A stretch of DNA of 64,000 nucleotides from assembly GCA_035504415.1 (NCBI GenBank), contig DATJRY010000017.1:397263-461262 (forward strand), in the 5' to 3' direction. Made by a program: the position numbers and the translations under genes. The notes beneath the pieces are model-generated. The model worked only from the letters and a program-made list of their open reading frames with translations. It had not been told where the DNA came from and did not search any database. Below are positions 8,853 to 20,191 of the stretch, piece after piece; the first letter of the stretch is position 1, and each line of letters starts with the position of its first letter. Origin of the DNA: Candidatus Sulfotelmatobacter sp. (GTDB lineage Bacteria; Vulcanimicrobiota; Vulcanimicrobiia; Vulcanimicrobiales; Vulcanimicrobiaceae).

Positions 8853-10844
8853 ATGTCGTTGCGTGACCGCCTGCTGGCTTCCGATCCGCCGCTCGAGCGC
8901 TTGCGGCTGATGCTGCGCGCGACGCTCGCGATGCTTGCGACCGGCGGGATCGTGCTGCTCGCGATGCGGTTCGGCGTGGTGGCCGGACCGGCCGCGCTGA
9001 TCGGCGTCCTGGTGGCCTTGTGGACGACGCTGATGGCGAACGATCCGGCGCCGCGCGATCGCCGGGTCACGGCCGCGCTGCTGCCGCTCGCGGCCGCCTC
9101 GGGCGTCGCCTTCGCGGCGGCGCTGGCGGCGGTGAGCCCGATCCTGGGCGCACTGGGGCTGCTGGCGATCACCTTTCCGTGCGAGTGGGCGCGGCGGTAC
9201 GGACCGCGCGGCTTCGGCCTGGGGATGATGGCGCTGTTGACGGCGTTCTTCACGCTGTGGGTGAACGTGCCGTTGGCGCAGGTTCCCGGCGCGCTGCTGG
9301 CGATCGCGATCGGCTCGGCGTGCGCGTGGCTCGCGCACTTCGTCGTCGTGACCGACTCGCCGCTGCTGGTGCTGCGCTCGGCGCGGATCGCGCTGCGCGC
9401 GCGGATGCGCGTCTTCGCCGGCGTCGTCCGCGCGGTCGCCGAAGCGGAGCCGCACGCGCCGTGGCACGCGCTGCGCGGCGAGGCGGTCGCGCTCGACGCC
9501 GCCGCGCTCGCCGTCGATCGCGTCTTCGCGGAAAAGATGCTGGGGCTCGACGAGCAGACCCGGCAGGCCGCCCGGCTGGCGGTGCTCGACGCGGAGCTGG
9601 CCGCCGATCGACTCGCCGAGCTGGCCGTCGCGAGCGACCGCGGCGTGCGCCTTGCCGCCGCCCCCGCGCTCGACGCGTTCGCGCACGGTGACGCGGCAGC
9701 CGCGAAAACCGCCGCGGCGCCGCTGGCCGGACACAACGCGCTGGCCGGCGCGGTCGTGAGTCTCGTCGAGGCCGACGCGCGCGCGGCGAGCGTCCTCGAC
9801 GGCGCCGCGCGAGCGCGTCCGGCGGGGGACAAGGACGCGCCGATTCCGCCCGGACCGCGGCCGCCGGAGATCGGCGGCATGGCGCCGACGACGCGCATCG
9901 CCTGGCAGGTCACCGTCGCCGCCTGCGCGGCGATGGCGATCGGCGCCGCGCTGCCGCCGCACCTGCCGTACTGGGCCGTCTTGACCGCGTACGTGGTCGC
10001 GAACCAAGTCGCTTCGTCGGGCGAGACCCGGCGGCGATCGATCGCGCGGGTGGTCGGGACGATGGCCGGCGTCGCGATCGGGACGGCGCTGGTCTCGCTG
10101 CTGCAGGGACGGCACGCGGTGGAGCTGCTGCTGATTTTGTTCTGCGCGATGGCGGCGCTGTACGCGTTCCGCTGGCGCTACTGGCTGTTCACGTTCTTCC
10201 TGACGGCGCTGATCGCGATGGCGTACGATCTGGTCGGTCGGCCGGCCGACCAGCTGTTGCTGGCGCGATTGACCGAGACGCTGATCGGCGGCGTGTGCGG
10301 CGGCTTGGCCGCGACCTTCGTGGTGCCGCTGCGCACGCGGGCCGTGGTTGCCGCGACGGCACGCGGGTTCGCCGACAAGCTGCGCGCGAGCGTGCATGCC
10401 AGCACCGACGCGCTGCGAGGACGTGACGCCCGACCGCTCGACGCGGCCCGCGCCCTCGACGCGCAGCTGCAAGAGCTGCTGGCTCGCGTGCGTCCGCTCG
10501 CCGAGGGCCCGCGCAGCGACGTCCCCGCGCCGGCGAAGGAGCAGACCCTGACGACGCTGGCCGATTGCGCGTATCGCGCTCGCCTGCTGGCCCGCGAAGC
10601 GCTGGGCGCGCACGCCAGCGTGCCGAACGAGCCGATCGCGGCGGGCGAGCGCGAGGTCGACGCCGCGGTCGACGCGTTCGCGGACGTGCTGGCGCAGGTT
10701 CCCGGCGCCTCCGGCGCGGTCTTCGTTCCGAGCACGGTCCCGCCCGACGGCGCGGGCGACGCCCTCGCACCCCTGCGCCGCATCGCCGAGGACGTGGCGC
10801 TGCTCGCCGTGGCGGCGCGCGAGGTGTTGACCCCGCCCGCCTGA
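8853..10844 (+). CDS. FUSC family transporter (aromatic acid efflux-like)
   Basis: A 663-residue inner-membrane protein of the fusaric-acid-resistance superfamily. It has two sets of hydrophobic helices (about residues 17-160 and 345-480), each followed by a soluble helical region, the usual duplicated plan of YccS/AaeB-like proteins. The second half carries the FUSC-type segment PYWAVLTAYVVANQ followed by TRRRSIARVVGTMAGVAIG. Members export small aromatic acids or related compounds; the substrate here is unknown. It lies 37 bp after hutF on the same strand and may be read through, but I see no partner adaptor or outer-membrane gene. Confidence 0.8.
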   Translation: MSLRDRLLASDPPLERLRLMLRATLAMLATGGIVLLAMRFGVVAGPAALIGVLVALWTTLMANDPAPRDRRVTAALLPLAAASGVAFAAALAAVSPILGALGLLAITFPCEWARRYGPRGFGLGMMALLTAFFTLWVNVPLAQVPGALLAIAIGSACAWLAHFVVVTDSPLLVLRSARIALRARMRVFAGVVRAVAEAEPHAPWHALRGEAVALDAAALAVDRVFAEKMLGLDEQTRQAARLAVLDAELAADRLAELAVASDRGVRLAAAPALDAFAHGDAAAAKTAAAPLAGHNALAGAVVSLVEADARAASVLDGAARARPAGDKDAPIPPGPRPPEIGGMAPTTRIAWQVTVAACAAMAIGAALPPHLPYWAVLTAYVVANQVASSGETRRRSIARVVGTMAGVAIGTALVSLLQGRHAVELLLILFCAMAALYAFRWRYWLFTFFLTALIAMAYDLVGRPADQLLLARLTETLIGGVCGGLAATFVVPLRTRAVVAATARGFADKLRASVHASTDALRGRDARPLDAARALDAQLQELLARVRPLAEGPRSDVPAPAKEQTLTTLADCAYRARLLAREALGAHASVPNEPIAAGEREVDAAVDAFADVLAQVPGASGAVFVPSTVPPDGAGDALAPLRRIAEDVALLAVAAREVLTPPA

Positions 10845-10884
10845 CCGGGTTTCAGCGCGCGGTGCCGCCGGGTATCGCCTCGAC

Positions 10885-12891
10885 GTGCGTCTGCAGACCT
10901 GCGCTTCGCTGGCTGGGCTCGTGGTGGTCGTCCTCGCGGCAGGCACCGTGCTGCCCGCGCGCGGCGCGGCCACGTCGGCGTTCACGCCCGCGCAGGCCAC
11001 GCGCGGCGAGTTCATCTTCGTGAAGACCTGCGCGACCTGTCATGGCGCGCAGCTCGAGGGCGCGGCGGGGCCGCCGCTACAAGGCGCGAGCTTCGGCACC
11101 TCGCTGACGACGGGCCACCTGACGACCGCGACGCTGTACGCCTTCATCCGCGGCAGCATGCCGATGAACGCGCCGGGGAGCCTGACCCCGCAGCAGTATC
11201 TCGACGTGCTGGCGTTCATCCTGAGCAAGAACGGGTATCCGTCCGGCGACCGCCCGCTCGGCGAGAGTTCGCTCGCGCAGGTCGCGCTGCTGCCGTTTCC
11301 ACGCAACGCCGCCAACCCGGCGCCGGCGCTGACGGCGGCGCCGCGGTCGTCCGCGCACGTACCGGCCGGCGCGCGGGTCACGCTCGACGACGCGGCGCTG
11401 CGCGCCGCGCCGCGCGACGCGAACGACTGGCCGTTGCCGGGACGCACGTACGACAACGAGCGCTACTCGCCGCTGGCGCAGATCACGACCGCGAACGTCG
11501 GCCGGCTGACGCCGGCCGCGATCGTCCACACCGGGATGTTCGCCAGCTTCGAGACGACGCCGCTGGTCGCCGACGGCGTCATGTACATCACCACGCCGGT
11601 CGTCGGCCACCGCATGAAGATCATGGCCGTGAACGCCGCCACCGGTGCGACGCTGTGGAGCACGTCGTACGCGATCGGCTACTTCAAGGGCTGCTGCGGG
11701 GCCAACAACCGCGGTCCGGCGCTGGCCTACGGTAACCTCTACGTGACGACCATGGACGCCAAGCTGGTCGCGTTCGACGCGCGCACTGGCGCGGAGCGCT
11801 GGGAGACCCGCGTCGCGGACCCGCACGCCGGCTACTCCGAGAGCATGGCGCCGCAGATCGACGACGGCGAAGTCATCGTCGGCAGCGCGGGCGGCGAGTG
11901 GGCGCTGCGCGGCTTCATCGCCGCCTACGACGCGCACACCGGCAAGCAGCGCTGGCGCTGGTACACGACCGATCCCAAGAGCTTCGCCGGCGACTCCTGG
12001 AAGCACGGTGGCGGCACGGTGTGGACGACGCCCGCGCTCGATCCGCGCACGGGGCTCGTGATCTTCGGCGTCGGCAACCCCAACCCGGACATCTTCGGAT
12101 CGGTGCGGGCCGGCGACAACCGCTACACCGACAGCATCGTCGCCCTGGACGCGCGCACCGGCCGCCTGCGCTGGTACTATCAGGAGGTCAAGCACGACGT
12201 CTGGGACTACGACGCCGCCAGCAACGTCGTGCTCTTCGACGTGCGCAACCACGGGCGTACGATCCATGCCGCGGGCGAGGCCGGCAAGGTCGGGTGGTTC
12301 TTCATCGTCGACCGCGCGACGGGAAAGCTGATTCGCAAGTCGGCCCCGTACGTGCGAATGAACGCCAACATGTTCGGACTGCACCACGTGCTGCCGGGCG
12401 CCAACGGCGGCTCGGAGTGGTCGCCGCCCGCGTACTCGCCGCGCACCCACGACGTCTACGTGCTCGGCATCAATCAGCTGATGGACTTCAAACCGTCGAC
12501 CGTCACGCACGCGCCGGGCTTCATGAACGTCGGCAGCGTCTTCACGAGCACCTACAAGCCGACCGTCCAAACCGGAACCTTCAGCGCGATCGACACGCAG
12601 ACCGGCAAGATCGCCTGGCAGCACCCGACGGCGAAGCCGCTGATCGGCGGCGCGCTGGCGACGGCCGGCGACCTGGTCTTCGTCGGCGAGGGCACGGGGA
12701 CGCTGGACGCCTTCGACGCGCGCACCGGGCGCGAGCTCTGGCACCACACGTTTCCGTGCGGGGTCGATGCGCCGCCGATCTCGTACGCGGTCGACGGCGT
12801 GCAGTACGTCGCCGTCGCGGCCGGCGGCAACTTCCAGTTGAACTACGCGCGCGGCGACGAGGTCGCGATCTTCCGGCTGCCGCGGCGCTAG
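10885..12891 (+). CDS. PQQ-dependent dehydrogenase with N-terminal cytochrome c domain (copy 1)
   Basis: A 668-residue exported protein. A signal peptide (about 1-28) precedes a class I cytochrome c domain with heme site CATCH (Cys49, Cys52, His53) and a likely axial Met in the SMPMNAPG segment, then a PQQ-type eight-bladed propeller. Propeller hallmarks are the adjacent cysteines Cys270-Cys271 (a vicinal disulfide in alcohol quinoproteins), GSAGGEWALRG, GVGNPNPD, the segment YYQEVKHDVWDYD, and several A-D-TG---W blade motifs. Such enzymes oxidise alcohols or similar compounds in the periplasm and pass electrons to cytochromes. The cytochrome is at the front, the reverse of classical quinohemoprotein alcohol dehydrogenases. 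A paralogue is at 44910. Start is a GTG. Its stop codon directly abuts that of the next, convergent gene. Confidence 0.85.
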   Translation: MRLQTCASLAGLVVVVLAAGTVLPARGAATSAFTPAQATRGEFIFVKTCATCHGAQLEGAAGPPLQGASFGTSLTTGHLTTATLYAFIRGSMPMNAPGSLTPQQYLDVLAFILSKNGYPSGDRPLGESSLAQVALLPFPRNAANPAPALTAAPRSSAHVPAGARVTLDDAALRAAPRDANDWPLPGRTYDNERYSPLAQITTANVGRLTPAAIVHTGMFASFETTPLVADGVMYITTPVVGHRMKIMAVNAATGATLWSTSYAIGYFKGCCGANNRGPALAYGNLYVTTMDAKLVAFDARTGAERWETRVADPHAGYSESMAPQIDDGEVIVGSAGGEWALRGFIAAYDAHTGKQRWRWYTTDPKSFAGDSWKHGGGTVWTTPALDPRTGLVIFGVGNPNPDIFGSVRAGDNRYTDSIVALDARTGRLRWYYQEVKHDVWDYDAASNVVLFDVRNHGRTIHAAGEAGKVGWFFIVDRATGKLIRKSAPYVRMNANMFGLHHVLPGANGGSEWSPPAYSPRTHDVYVLGINQLMDFKPSTVTHAPGFMNVGSVFTSTYKPTVQTGTFSAIDTQTGKIAWQHPTAKPLIGGALATAGDLVFVGEGTGTLDAFDARTGRELWHHTFPCGVDAPPISYAVDGVQYVAVAAGGNFQLNYARGDEVAIFRLPRR

Positions 12892-13089
12892 CTACGGCGC
12901 GCGGTGGCTGCCGGCGCGCGTCTTGGCGACGCGCGCCGGCGTGCGCGGCGCTTCGGTGCGCGCGACCGACGCGTAGACCTCGTCTCGTCCGAGCATACAG
13001 TCGCACTGCAGGTTTTTCCCATGACACCCGTCGGGATAGTGCAGCGAGGCCGTGTGCCGGCAGCTCGGGCAGAGCATCAGATAGTCCAC
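12892..13089 (-). CDS. Small cysteine-rich protein, probable zinc binder
   Basis: A predicted 65-residue protein with a Cys cluster near the start: LCPSCRHTASLHYPDGCHG then LQCDCMLG. Five cysteines and two nearby histidines in about 30 residues look like a metal (zinc) site; the C-terminal 20 residues are basic. I chose the GTG at 13089 because GGTGGGG lies 6 bases upstream; an ATG 12 bases downstream is the alternative. The stop codon directly abuts that of the upstream-facing PQQ gene (TAGCTA). I do not recognise a named family. Confidence 0.55.
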   Translation of the reverse strand: MDYLMLCPSCRHTASLHYPDGCHGKNLQCDCMLGRDEVYASVARTEAPRTPARVAKTRAGSHRAP

Positions 13090-13268
13090 GCGTTTGACCC
13101 CACCGATTCCACACAACAGCGCGCCGACGGATCGGTCTCCCGGCCCCGCCGGGACGTCGACGCACCTGCTCAGATACCCGGCGCCGCGCGCGCGAAAACG
13201 CAGGCAAGCAGGCTGCCGTCGGGCGATAATCGCGCGCCGCGCGCGGGTACAACGTACGCCAACGCACC

Positions 13269-13712
13269 ATGAACACCACACGCACGCTCACCGGCATCGT
13301 CCTGGCCGCCTCGCTCGCCACCCTCGGCATGCGACCCGCTCCGGCATCGGCCAACGCGACCGGCTGGATCATCGGTGGCGCGGCCGCCGCCGCCGGCACG
13401 CTCTTGATCATCAACCACAACAAGAAGGTGCACGAGAAGTACGCCGCCTACGATCACGAGGTCGCGGCGGAGCAGGCCGCGGCGAACAATGCGCAGGCCG
13501 CGTACGCCGCCGAGCACCAGGCGTACGTGCACGAAGCGGCGCTGGTCGCCGAGTACAAGCACGAGACCGCGGTGCAGCACCGCATCGTCGTCGGGCTCGA
13601 GCAGCAGCTGCGCGAGCGCGGCCGGCCGGCCGGCCAGGTCGCGTCCAGCGGCCGCGCGCCCGCGACGCTGAAGCCGGCCGCCGACGGCTCCTACGGCTGG
13701 GGCACGCTCTGA
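13269..13712 (+). CDS. Secreted or membrane-anchored helical protein, unknown function
   Basis: A 147-residue protein with a signal peptide (about 1-28, APASANA), a hydrophobic Gly/Ala stretch (about 34-48, WIIGGAAAAAGTLLII), then a charged, Ala-rich helix (about 50-115) likely to form a coiled coil with repeated AAYAAEHQAYVHEA-type segments. The C-terminal 30 residues are Gly/Pro/Ala-rich and end in YGWGTL. Resembles small envelope-anchored proteins, but no family is recognised. It is followed 2 bp later by a lipoprotein gene, so the pair is probably cotranscribed. A GATAAT at 13225-13230 could be its -10. Confidence 0.6.
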   Translation: MNTTRTLTGIVLAASLATLGMRPAPASANATGWIIGGAAAAAGTLLIINHNKKVHEKYAAYDHEVAAEQAAANNAQAAYAAEHQAYVHEAALVAEYKHETAVQHRIVVGLEQQLRERGRPAGQVASSGRAPATLKPAADGSYGWGTL

Positions 13713-13714
13713 CG

Positions 13715-14083
13715 ATGCGCGCGCCGGCGCTCGTCGCGGCGATCGCGTTCGCGGCGCTCGTCGCGGGCTGCTCGCGGCCCACCGGGCCGCAGCAGTTGGC
13801 GGTCGCCACGACGCGCGCGGTGTACGCGAACAACGTGAACGCGGCGGTCGCGAACTTCGAGCCGGCGCTGCGCAGTCAGGTCACGAGCGCGTCGGTCGCG
13901 CAGCTCTCCGACGCGATGCACGCGATGGGCGCGATGCACGGGTTCAGCGTCGCCGGCAGCACGCCGGCGCAAGGGCGCTACGACTACACGGTCGCCTTCG
14001 ACAAAGGCCGGATGTTGGTTCAGCTTCGGCTCGACGGCGACCGGCGCATCGCGGCGTACCGCATCACGCCGCTGGCGCAGTAG
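13715..14083 (+). CDS. Small lipoprotein, unknown function
   Basis: A 122-residue protein with a clear lipoprotein signal: hydrophobic residues 4-17 and lipobox LVAGC (Cys19). The mature part has alternating strands and helices (FEPALRSQVTSASVAQLSDA, then a YDYTVAFDKG...VQLRLDGDRRIAAYRI end) reminiscent of small NTF2-like or DUF3887-type periplasmic domains. Begins 2 bp after the preceding gene and likely shares its mRNA. Function unknown. Confidence 0.65.
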   Translation: MRAPALVAAIAFAALVAGCSRPTGPQQLAVATTRAVYANNVNAAVANFEPALRSQVTSASVAQLSDAMHAMGAMHGFSVAGSTPAQGRYDYTVAFDKGRMLVQLRLDGDRRIAAYRITPLAQ

Positions 14084-14130
14084 CGCGGGCGGGCGCCAGG
14101 ACGCGGCCGCCCCGCCGCCAAGTCGTCCGC

Positions 14131-15911
<1,781 letters not shown>

Positions 15912-15915
<4 letters not shown>

Positions 15916-17717
15916 CGGCGGTGGCCACCGCGGCTGCGCCGGTTGCGCCGCGCCGCCGCGAGCTCGATTTCCAGCTCTACGACGTGCTCGACCTCGAAGA
16001 GCTGCTGCGCTTTCCGTACTACGCCGAGCACGACCGCGCGACCGTCGACGGCATCCTCGACACCGCCTACGCGATCGCCGGCGAGGTCTACGCGCCGTTC
16101 GCCGCCGCGCTCGACGCCTACCCGTTCCGGCTCGTCGACGGTGAGGTCGCGATGCCCGACGCGCTCAAGGCCGCCGTGCGCGCGTACGTCGACGCCGGCT
16201 TCGTCGGCGCGACCTTTTCGGCCGAGGACGGCGGCCTGCAGCTGCCCGACACCGTCACCTCGGCGGCCGGGCTCGTCTTCTCGGCCGCCAACAACGGGGC
16301 CAACGGCTACACGTTCCTGACCATCGGCGCCGCGCATCTGTTGGCCGCGTTCGCGAACGACGAGCAGCGCGAGCGCTGGATGGCGCCGCTCGTCGAGGGG
16401 CGCTACCTGGGCACGATGGCGCTCTCCGAACCGCAAGCGGGCAGCTCGCTGGGCGACATCACCACCAAGGCCGAACCGGCCGGCGACGGCACGTACCGGC
16501 TGACCGGAACGAAGATGTGGATCTCGGCCGCCGAGCACGACTTGGCCGAGAACATCGTCAACCTGGTGCTGGCCAAGATCCCCGGCGGACCGCCGGGCGT
16601 GAAGGGCAGCTCGCTCTTCATCGTGCCGAAGTATTTGGTCGACGCGCAGGGCCGGCGCGCGCAGCGCAACGACGTCGTCGTGACCGGGCTCAACCACAAG
16701 CTCGGCCAGCGCGGTATCATCAACACGGTGCTGACCTTCGGTGAGCGCGGTGCGTGCGTCGGCTACCTGGTCGGCGAACCGCACGACGGGATGCGCCAGA
16801 TGTTCCACATGATGAACGAGGCGCGCATCGCGGTCGGCGCAGGCGCCAGCGCGCTCAACGTCGCCGCGTACGAGTATGCGTTGCAATACGCCAAAGACCG
16901 TCCGCAAGGCCGGCGCTTGACCGACAAGAACCCGCTCGCGCCGCCGGTGCCGATCGTCGAGCACGCCGACGTCAAACGAATGCTGCTGCGCGCCAAAGCG
17001 ATCGCCGAAGGCGGGCTGGCGCTGGTGCTGTGGTGCAGCCGGCTGATCGACGTCACCAAGGCCCACCCCGACGCGCAGGCGCGCACCGACGCCGAGCTGC
17101 TGGTCGACGTGCTGACGCCGGTCGCCAAGACCTGGCCCTCGGAGCGCGGCGTGGAGTGCACGTCGCTTGCGATCCAAGTGCTGGGCGGGTACGGCTACTC
17201 GCCGGAGTATCCGGTCGAGCGACACCTGCGCGATCAGCGCCTCAACCCGATCCACGAAGGCACGACCGGGATTCAAGGGCTCGACCTGCTGGGCCGCAAG
17301 CTGCGCCTGCACGACGGCGCGGGCCTGCGGCTGTTCCTGGCCGCGCTGGCCGGCGAAGTCGATGCGGCGGCCGGCGTCGAGCTGTTGCGCGAGGAGCGCG
17401 CCGCGCTGAGCGCGGCGAGCGCGACGCTCGAACGGGTGACGCGCGCGCTGCTCGCCGCGCAGCTGACGCTCGGCCCGGAGCGCGCGCTGGCCGAGTCGAC
17501 CGACTACCTCGACGCGTTCGGCACGCTGGCCGTCGCCGGCCGCTGGCTGGCGATGGCGCGCGCGGCCGCCGCGTCGCCGCCCGGCGACTTCACCGCCGGC
17601 AAGCTCGCCACGTGCCGGTATTTCTTTCGCCACTTCGTCGCCGATGCGGTCGCGACGCTCGAACGAATCGAGCAGCTCGACGACGTGATCGTCGGCGTCG
17701 CACCGGAGATGCTGTAA
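15912..17717 (+). CDS. Acyl-CoA dehydrogenase
   Basis: A 601-residue FAD-dependent dehydrogenase of the long acyl-CoA dehydrogenase class (DmdC/FadE-like, longer than the about 380-residue core enzymes). Motifs: MALSEPQAGSSLGD and LTGTKMWISAAEHD in the middle domain, LGGYGYSPEYPVER and then NPIHEGTTGIQ, whose Glu at about residue 449 is the expected catalytic base. A C-terminal extension of about 130 residues is normal for this class. The ATG overlaps the ligase stop (ATGA). It introduces the alpha-beta double bond in an acyl-CoA. Which electron acceptor it uses is not visible; no ETF gene is in the window. Confidence 0.92.
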
Positions 17718-17721
17718 GCAC

Positions 17722-18486
17722 ATGGACTTGGGGATCGCCGGCAAGCTCGCGTTGATCACCGGCGGCAGCTCGGGGATCGGACGGGCCGTCGCGCTCGGCT
17801 TGGCGGCCGAGGGCGCGCGCATCGCGGTCGCCGCGCGCCGCGGCGAGGAGCTCGACGAGGTCGTCGCCGCCGCCCGTGCGGCGGGCAGCCCGCAAGCGCA
17901 CGGCTACGCGGTCGATCTCACCGACCCGGCCTCGATCGCCAAGCTGCTCGACCAGATGCGTGCCGCGCAGGGCGATCCGCAGATCGCCGTGCTCAACGGC
18001 GGCGGCCCGAAGCCGGGCGCCTTCACCGACATGCAACTGGCCGACTGGGACGCGGCCTACCAGCTGCTGCTGCGTTCGATGCTGCAGCTGGTCGAAGCGG
18101 TGCTGCCGCCGATGCGCGCGGGTAAGTGGGGCCGCATCGTCAACCTCGCCTCGACCTCGATCAAGGCGCCCATCCCCAACCTCGCGCTCTCGAACACCTT
18201 CCGCGCCGGCCTGTTGGGCGCGCTCAAGACGCTCTCGCGGGAGGTCGCGGCCGACAACGTGACCGTCAACGTCATCGCCACCGGCCGCATCCTGACCGAT
18301 CGCGCGCGCAGCATGTACAACGATCCCGCCGCGATGCAGAAAGCCGCCGCGGAGATCCCCGCCAAGCACTTCGCCTCGCCCGAGGAGTACGCGCCGCTGG
18401 TGGTGTTCTTGTGCTCGCAGGCCGCCGGCTACGTCACCGGCACGACGATTCCGATCGACGGCGGTTTGTTGATGGGCCTGAGCTGA
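17722..18486 (+). CDS. SDR-family protein with atypical catalytic site
   Basis: A 254-residue Rossmann-fold protein. The dinucleotide site TGGSSGIG (residues 13-20) and a C-terminal YVTGTTIPIDGG are normal for short-chain dehydrogenases. The usual YxxxK pair is missing: where it should stand the sequence is LALSNTFRAGLLG, giving Ser157 and Arg161 instead of Tyr and Lys. A subgroup annotated as 3-oxoacyl-ACP reductase-like shares this change, so it is probably a family trait rather than damage. Located 4 bp after the acyl-CoA dehydrogenase and likely in the same operon. Activity cannot be assumed. Confidence 0.85.
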   Translation: MDLGIAGKLALITGGSSGIGRAVALGLAAEGARIAVAARRGEELDEVVAAARAAGSPQAHGYAVDLTDPASIAKLLDQMRAAQGDPQIAVLNGGGPKPGAFTDMQLADWDAAYQLLLRSMLQLVEAVLPPMRAGKWGRIVNLASTSIKAPIPNLALSNTFRAGLLGALKTLSREVAADNVTVNVIATGRILTDRARSMYNDPAAMQKAAAEIPAKHFASPEEYAPLVVFLCSQAAGYVTGTTIPIDGGLLMGLS

Positions 18487-18489
18487 CGC

Positions 18490-19545
18490 TCAGCGCCAGA
18501 CCGGGTTGACCGCGTAGCGGCTGGGAGCCAGCTGCAGGTACTGCACGACGCGCGGACGCGTCGCGCGGTTGGGACTGCTGCCGTGCGGCAGCGCGTGGTG
18601 CCAGATCACCAGACTGCGCGCGGGCGCCGCGATCGGCACCGCGCCTAGCGCGTCGACGCGGTCTTGCCGGCGCGGATCGGCGTCCGGCGGGAGCGACGCC
18701 AGCCACGCCTCGACGCGGCGGTGAAAGCCGGGCACGCAGGTGAACGCGCCTTGGTCCGGCGCGACGTCCTCGAGATAGAGAATCCCCTGCAGTCCGAACG
18801 GAATCGGCGGCGTGAGGCTGGTGTCCCAGTGCAGGTGCGGGCCGGGAAACGTCCAGCCTTCGCGCTCGGGTGGGTTGAAGCCGACCTGGTCGACGTTGGG
18901 CCACAGGTCCTCACGGCCCCACAATTGCGCGAAGGCGCGAAAGACGCGCGGCGCGCGGCGGTTCGCTTCGATCGCCGCGTGCTGCAACAGCGGGACCCAG
19001 ATGCTGTGGCCTTGCGGTCCGTCGTACCAGCTGTCCGGCCGTGAACGCTCGGCGCCGACGAACGACCAGATCGCGGCGGCGGCGTCGGCGCACTGCGCCG
19101 CCGGGACCGCATCGGGGACGACGACGTAGCCGTGCTCGGCGAAGAACGCCAGCGCCGCGTCGTCGAGCACCGGCGCCTCGTCGACGCCGGGCGGGGCCCC
19201 GACGTCTTCGCCGCGCAGCGCGGCGTTCAAGCGCGCGACGTTGTCGGGCGCCAGCCGGGACCCGACGCGTTCCGCGACGGCCGTCTCGAACGCCGCGAAG
19301 CTCGGCCACGTATCGTGGGCCAGCGAGAACGCCTCGCGCAGGTTGAGCCCGAGCCCACGAATGACCAGGTCGTCGCGATCCCACTCGTGCCGATCCTCGT
19401 CCGTCTTCGGGAGGCAGGCGCGCGCGCGCATCGTCCGCGACCACAGGCGTTTGAGGTGCACGACCCCGAGCGCGCCGAGGTCTTCCGCGTCGGCCAGGTC
19501 GGGCGGTCGAGGAGGGTTCGTCTCGGGGCGAGTAGCCGCCGTCAT
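18490..19545 (-). CDS. Phytanoyl-CoA dioxygenase family protein
   Basis: A 351-residue Fe(II)/2-oxoglutarate-type oxygenase of the PhyH family. The iron ligands are visible: HLHWD (His-x-Asp) in GPHLHWDTS, and a distal His in VIWHHALPHGS followed by an arginine-rich NRATRPR that would bind the co-substrate. FFAEHGYVVVPDAV begins the catalytic domain near residue 135; the first 130 residues form an additional N-terminal region without a known match. I start at 19545, where the ATG shares CATG with the divergent marC start; a longer frame upstream lies inside marC. Substrate unknown. Converges on the SDR gene with a 3-bp gap. Confidence 0.8.
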   Translation of the reverse strand: MTAATRPETNPPRPPDLADAEDLGALGVVHLKRLWSRTMRARACLPKTDEDRHEWDRDDLVIRGLGLNLREAFSLAHDTWPSFAAFETAVAERVGSRLAPDNVARLNAALRGEDVGAPPGVDEAPVLDDAALAFFAEHGYVVVPDAVPAAQCADAAAAIWSFVGAERSRPDSWYDGPQGHSIWVPLLQHAAIEANRRAPRVFRAFAQLWGREDLWPNVDQVGFNPPEREGWTFPGPHLHWDTSLTPPIPFGLQGILYLEDVAPDQGAFTCVPGFHRRVEAWLASLPPDADPRRQDRVDALGAVPIAAPARSLVIWHHALPHGSSPNRATRPRVVQYLQLAPSRYAVNPVWR

Positions 19546-20182
19546 GGACGTCCGCTTCGCCGCGACCGCGCTCGCCACCGCGTTCACGATCATCGACCCG
19601 ATCGGGATGATCCCGCTGACGCTCTCGGCGACCGCGCGCGCCACGCCGGTGCAGCGTTCGGCGATCGTCGACCGGGCCGTGCTGGTGGCCGCCGGCGTGA
19701 TGCTGTTCATGGCCGTCCTGGGCCGCGCGCTGCTCAGCTACCTGGGGATCACCCTGCCGGCGTTCACGATCGCCGGTGGCATCCTGCTGCTGCTGATCGC
19801 GATCGACATGCTGTTCGCGCGTCCGGTCGGCGCGAAGGGGACGCAAGCCGAGGAGCGCGAGGCGGCCGAGACGCTCAACCCCGCCGTCTTCCCGCTGGCG
19901 GTGCCGATGATCGCCGGACCCGGCACGATCGCGACGATCTTGCTCCTGGTGAGCCTCGCGCACGGCGATCGCGAACGGCTGCTGGTGGTGTTCGGCGCGT
20001 TCGTGGCGGCGCTGATCGTCACGTGGGCGTGCATGCGCGGCGCGACGCTGGTGCTGCGCGCGATCGGCAAGACCGGCATCCACGTCGTCACCCGGCTGCT
20101 CGGGATCATCCTCGCGGCGCTGGCGGTGCAGTTCATGCTCAACGGCATCCTCGAGTCGCCGCTCTTCCCGCACGGCGGATGA
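19544..20182 (+). CDS. MarC family membrane protein
   Basis: A 212-residue inner-membrane protein with six predicted helices. The N-terminal FTIIDPIGMIPLTL and the central FPLAVPMIAGPGTIATI are signatures of the MarC/NAAT family, proposed small-molecule transporters whose function is poorly known despite the historical link to multiple antibiotic resistance. The ATG at 19544 overlaps the divergent dioxygenase start. Converges on the AHSA1 gene with a 9-bp gap. Confidence 0.88.
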   Translation: MDVRFAATALATAFTIIDPIGMIPLTLSATARATPVQRSAIVDRAVLVAAGVMLFMAVLGRALLSYLGITLPAFTIAGGILLLLIAIDMLFARPVGAKGTQAEEREAAETLNPAVFPLAVPMIAGPGTIATILLLVSLAHGDRERLLVVFGAFVAALIVTWACMRGATLVLRAIGKTGIHVVTRLLGIILAALAVQFMLNGILESPLFPHGG

Positions 20183-20191
20183 GGCTGAGCG

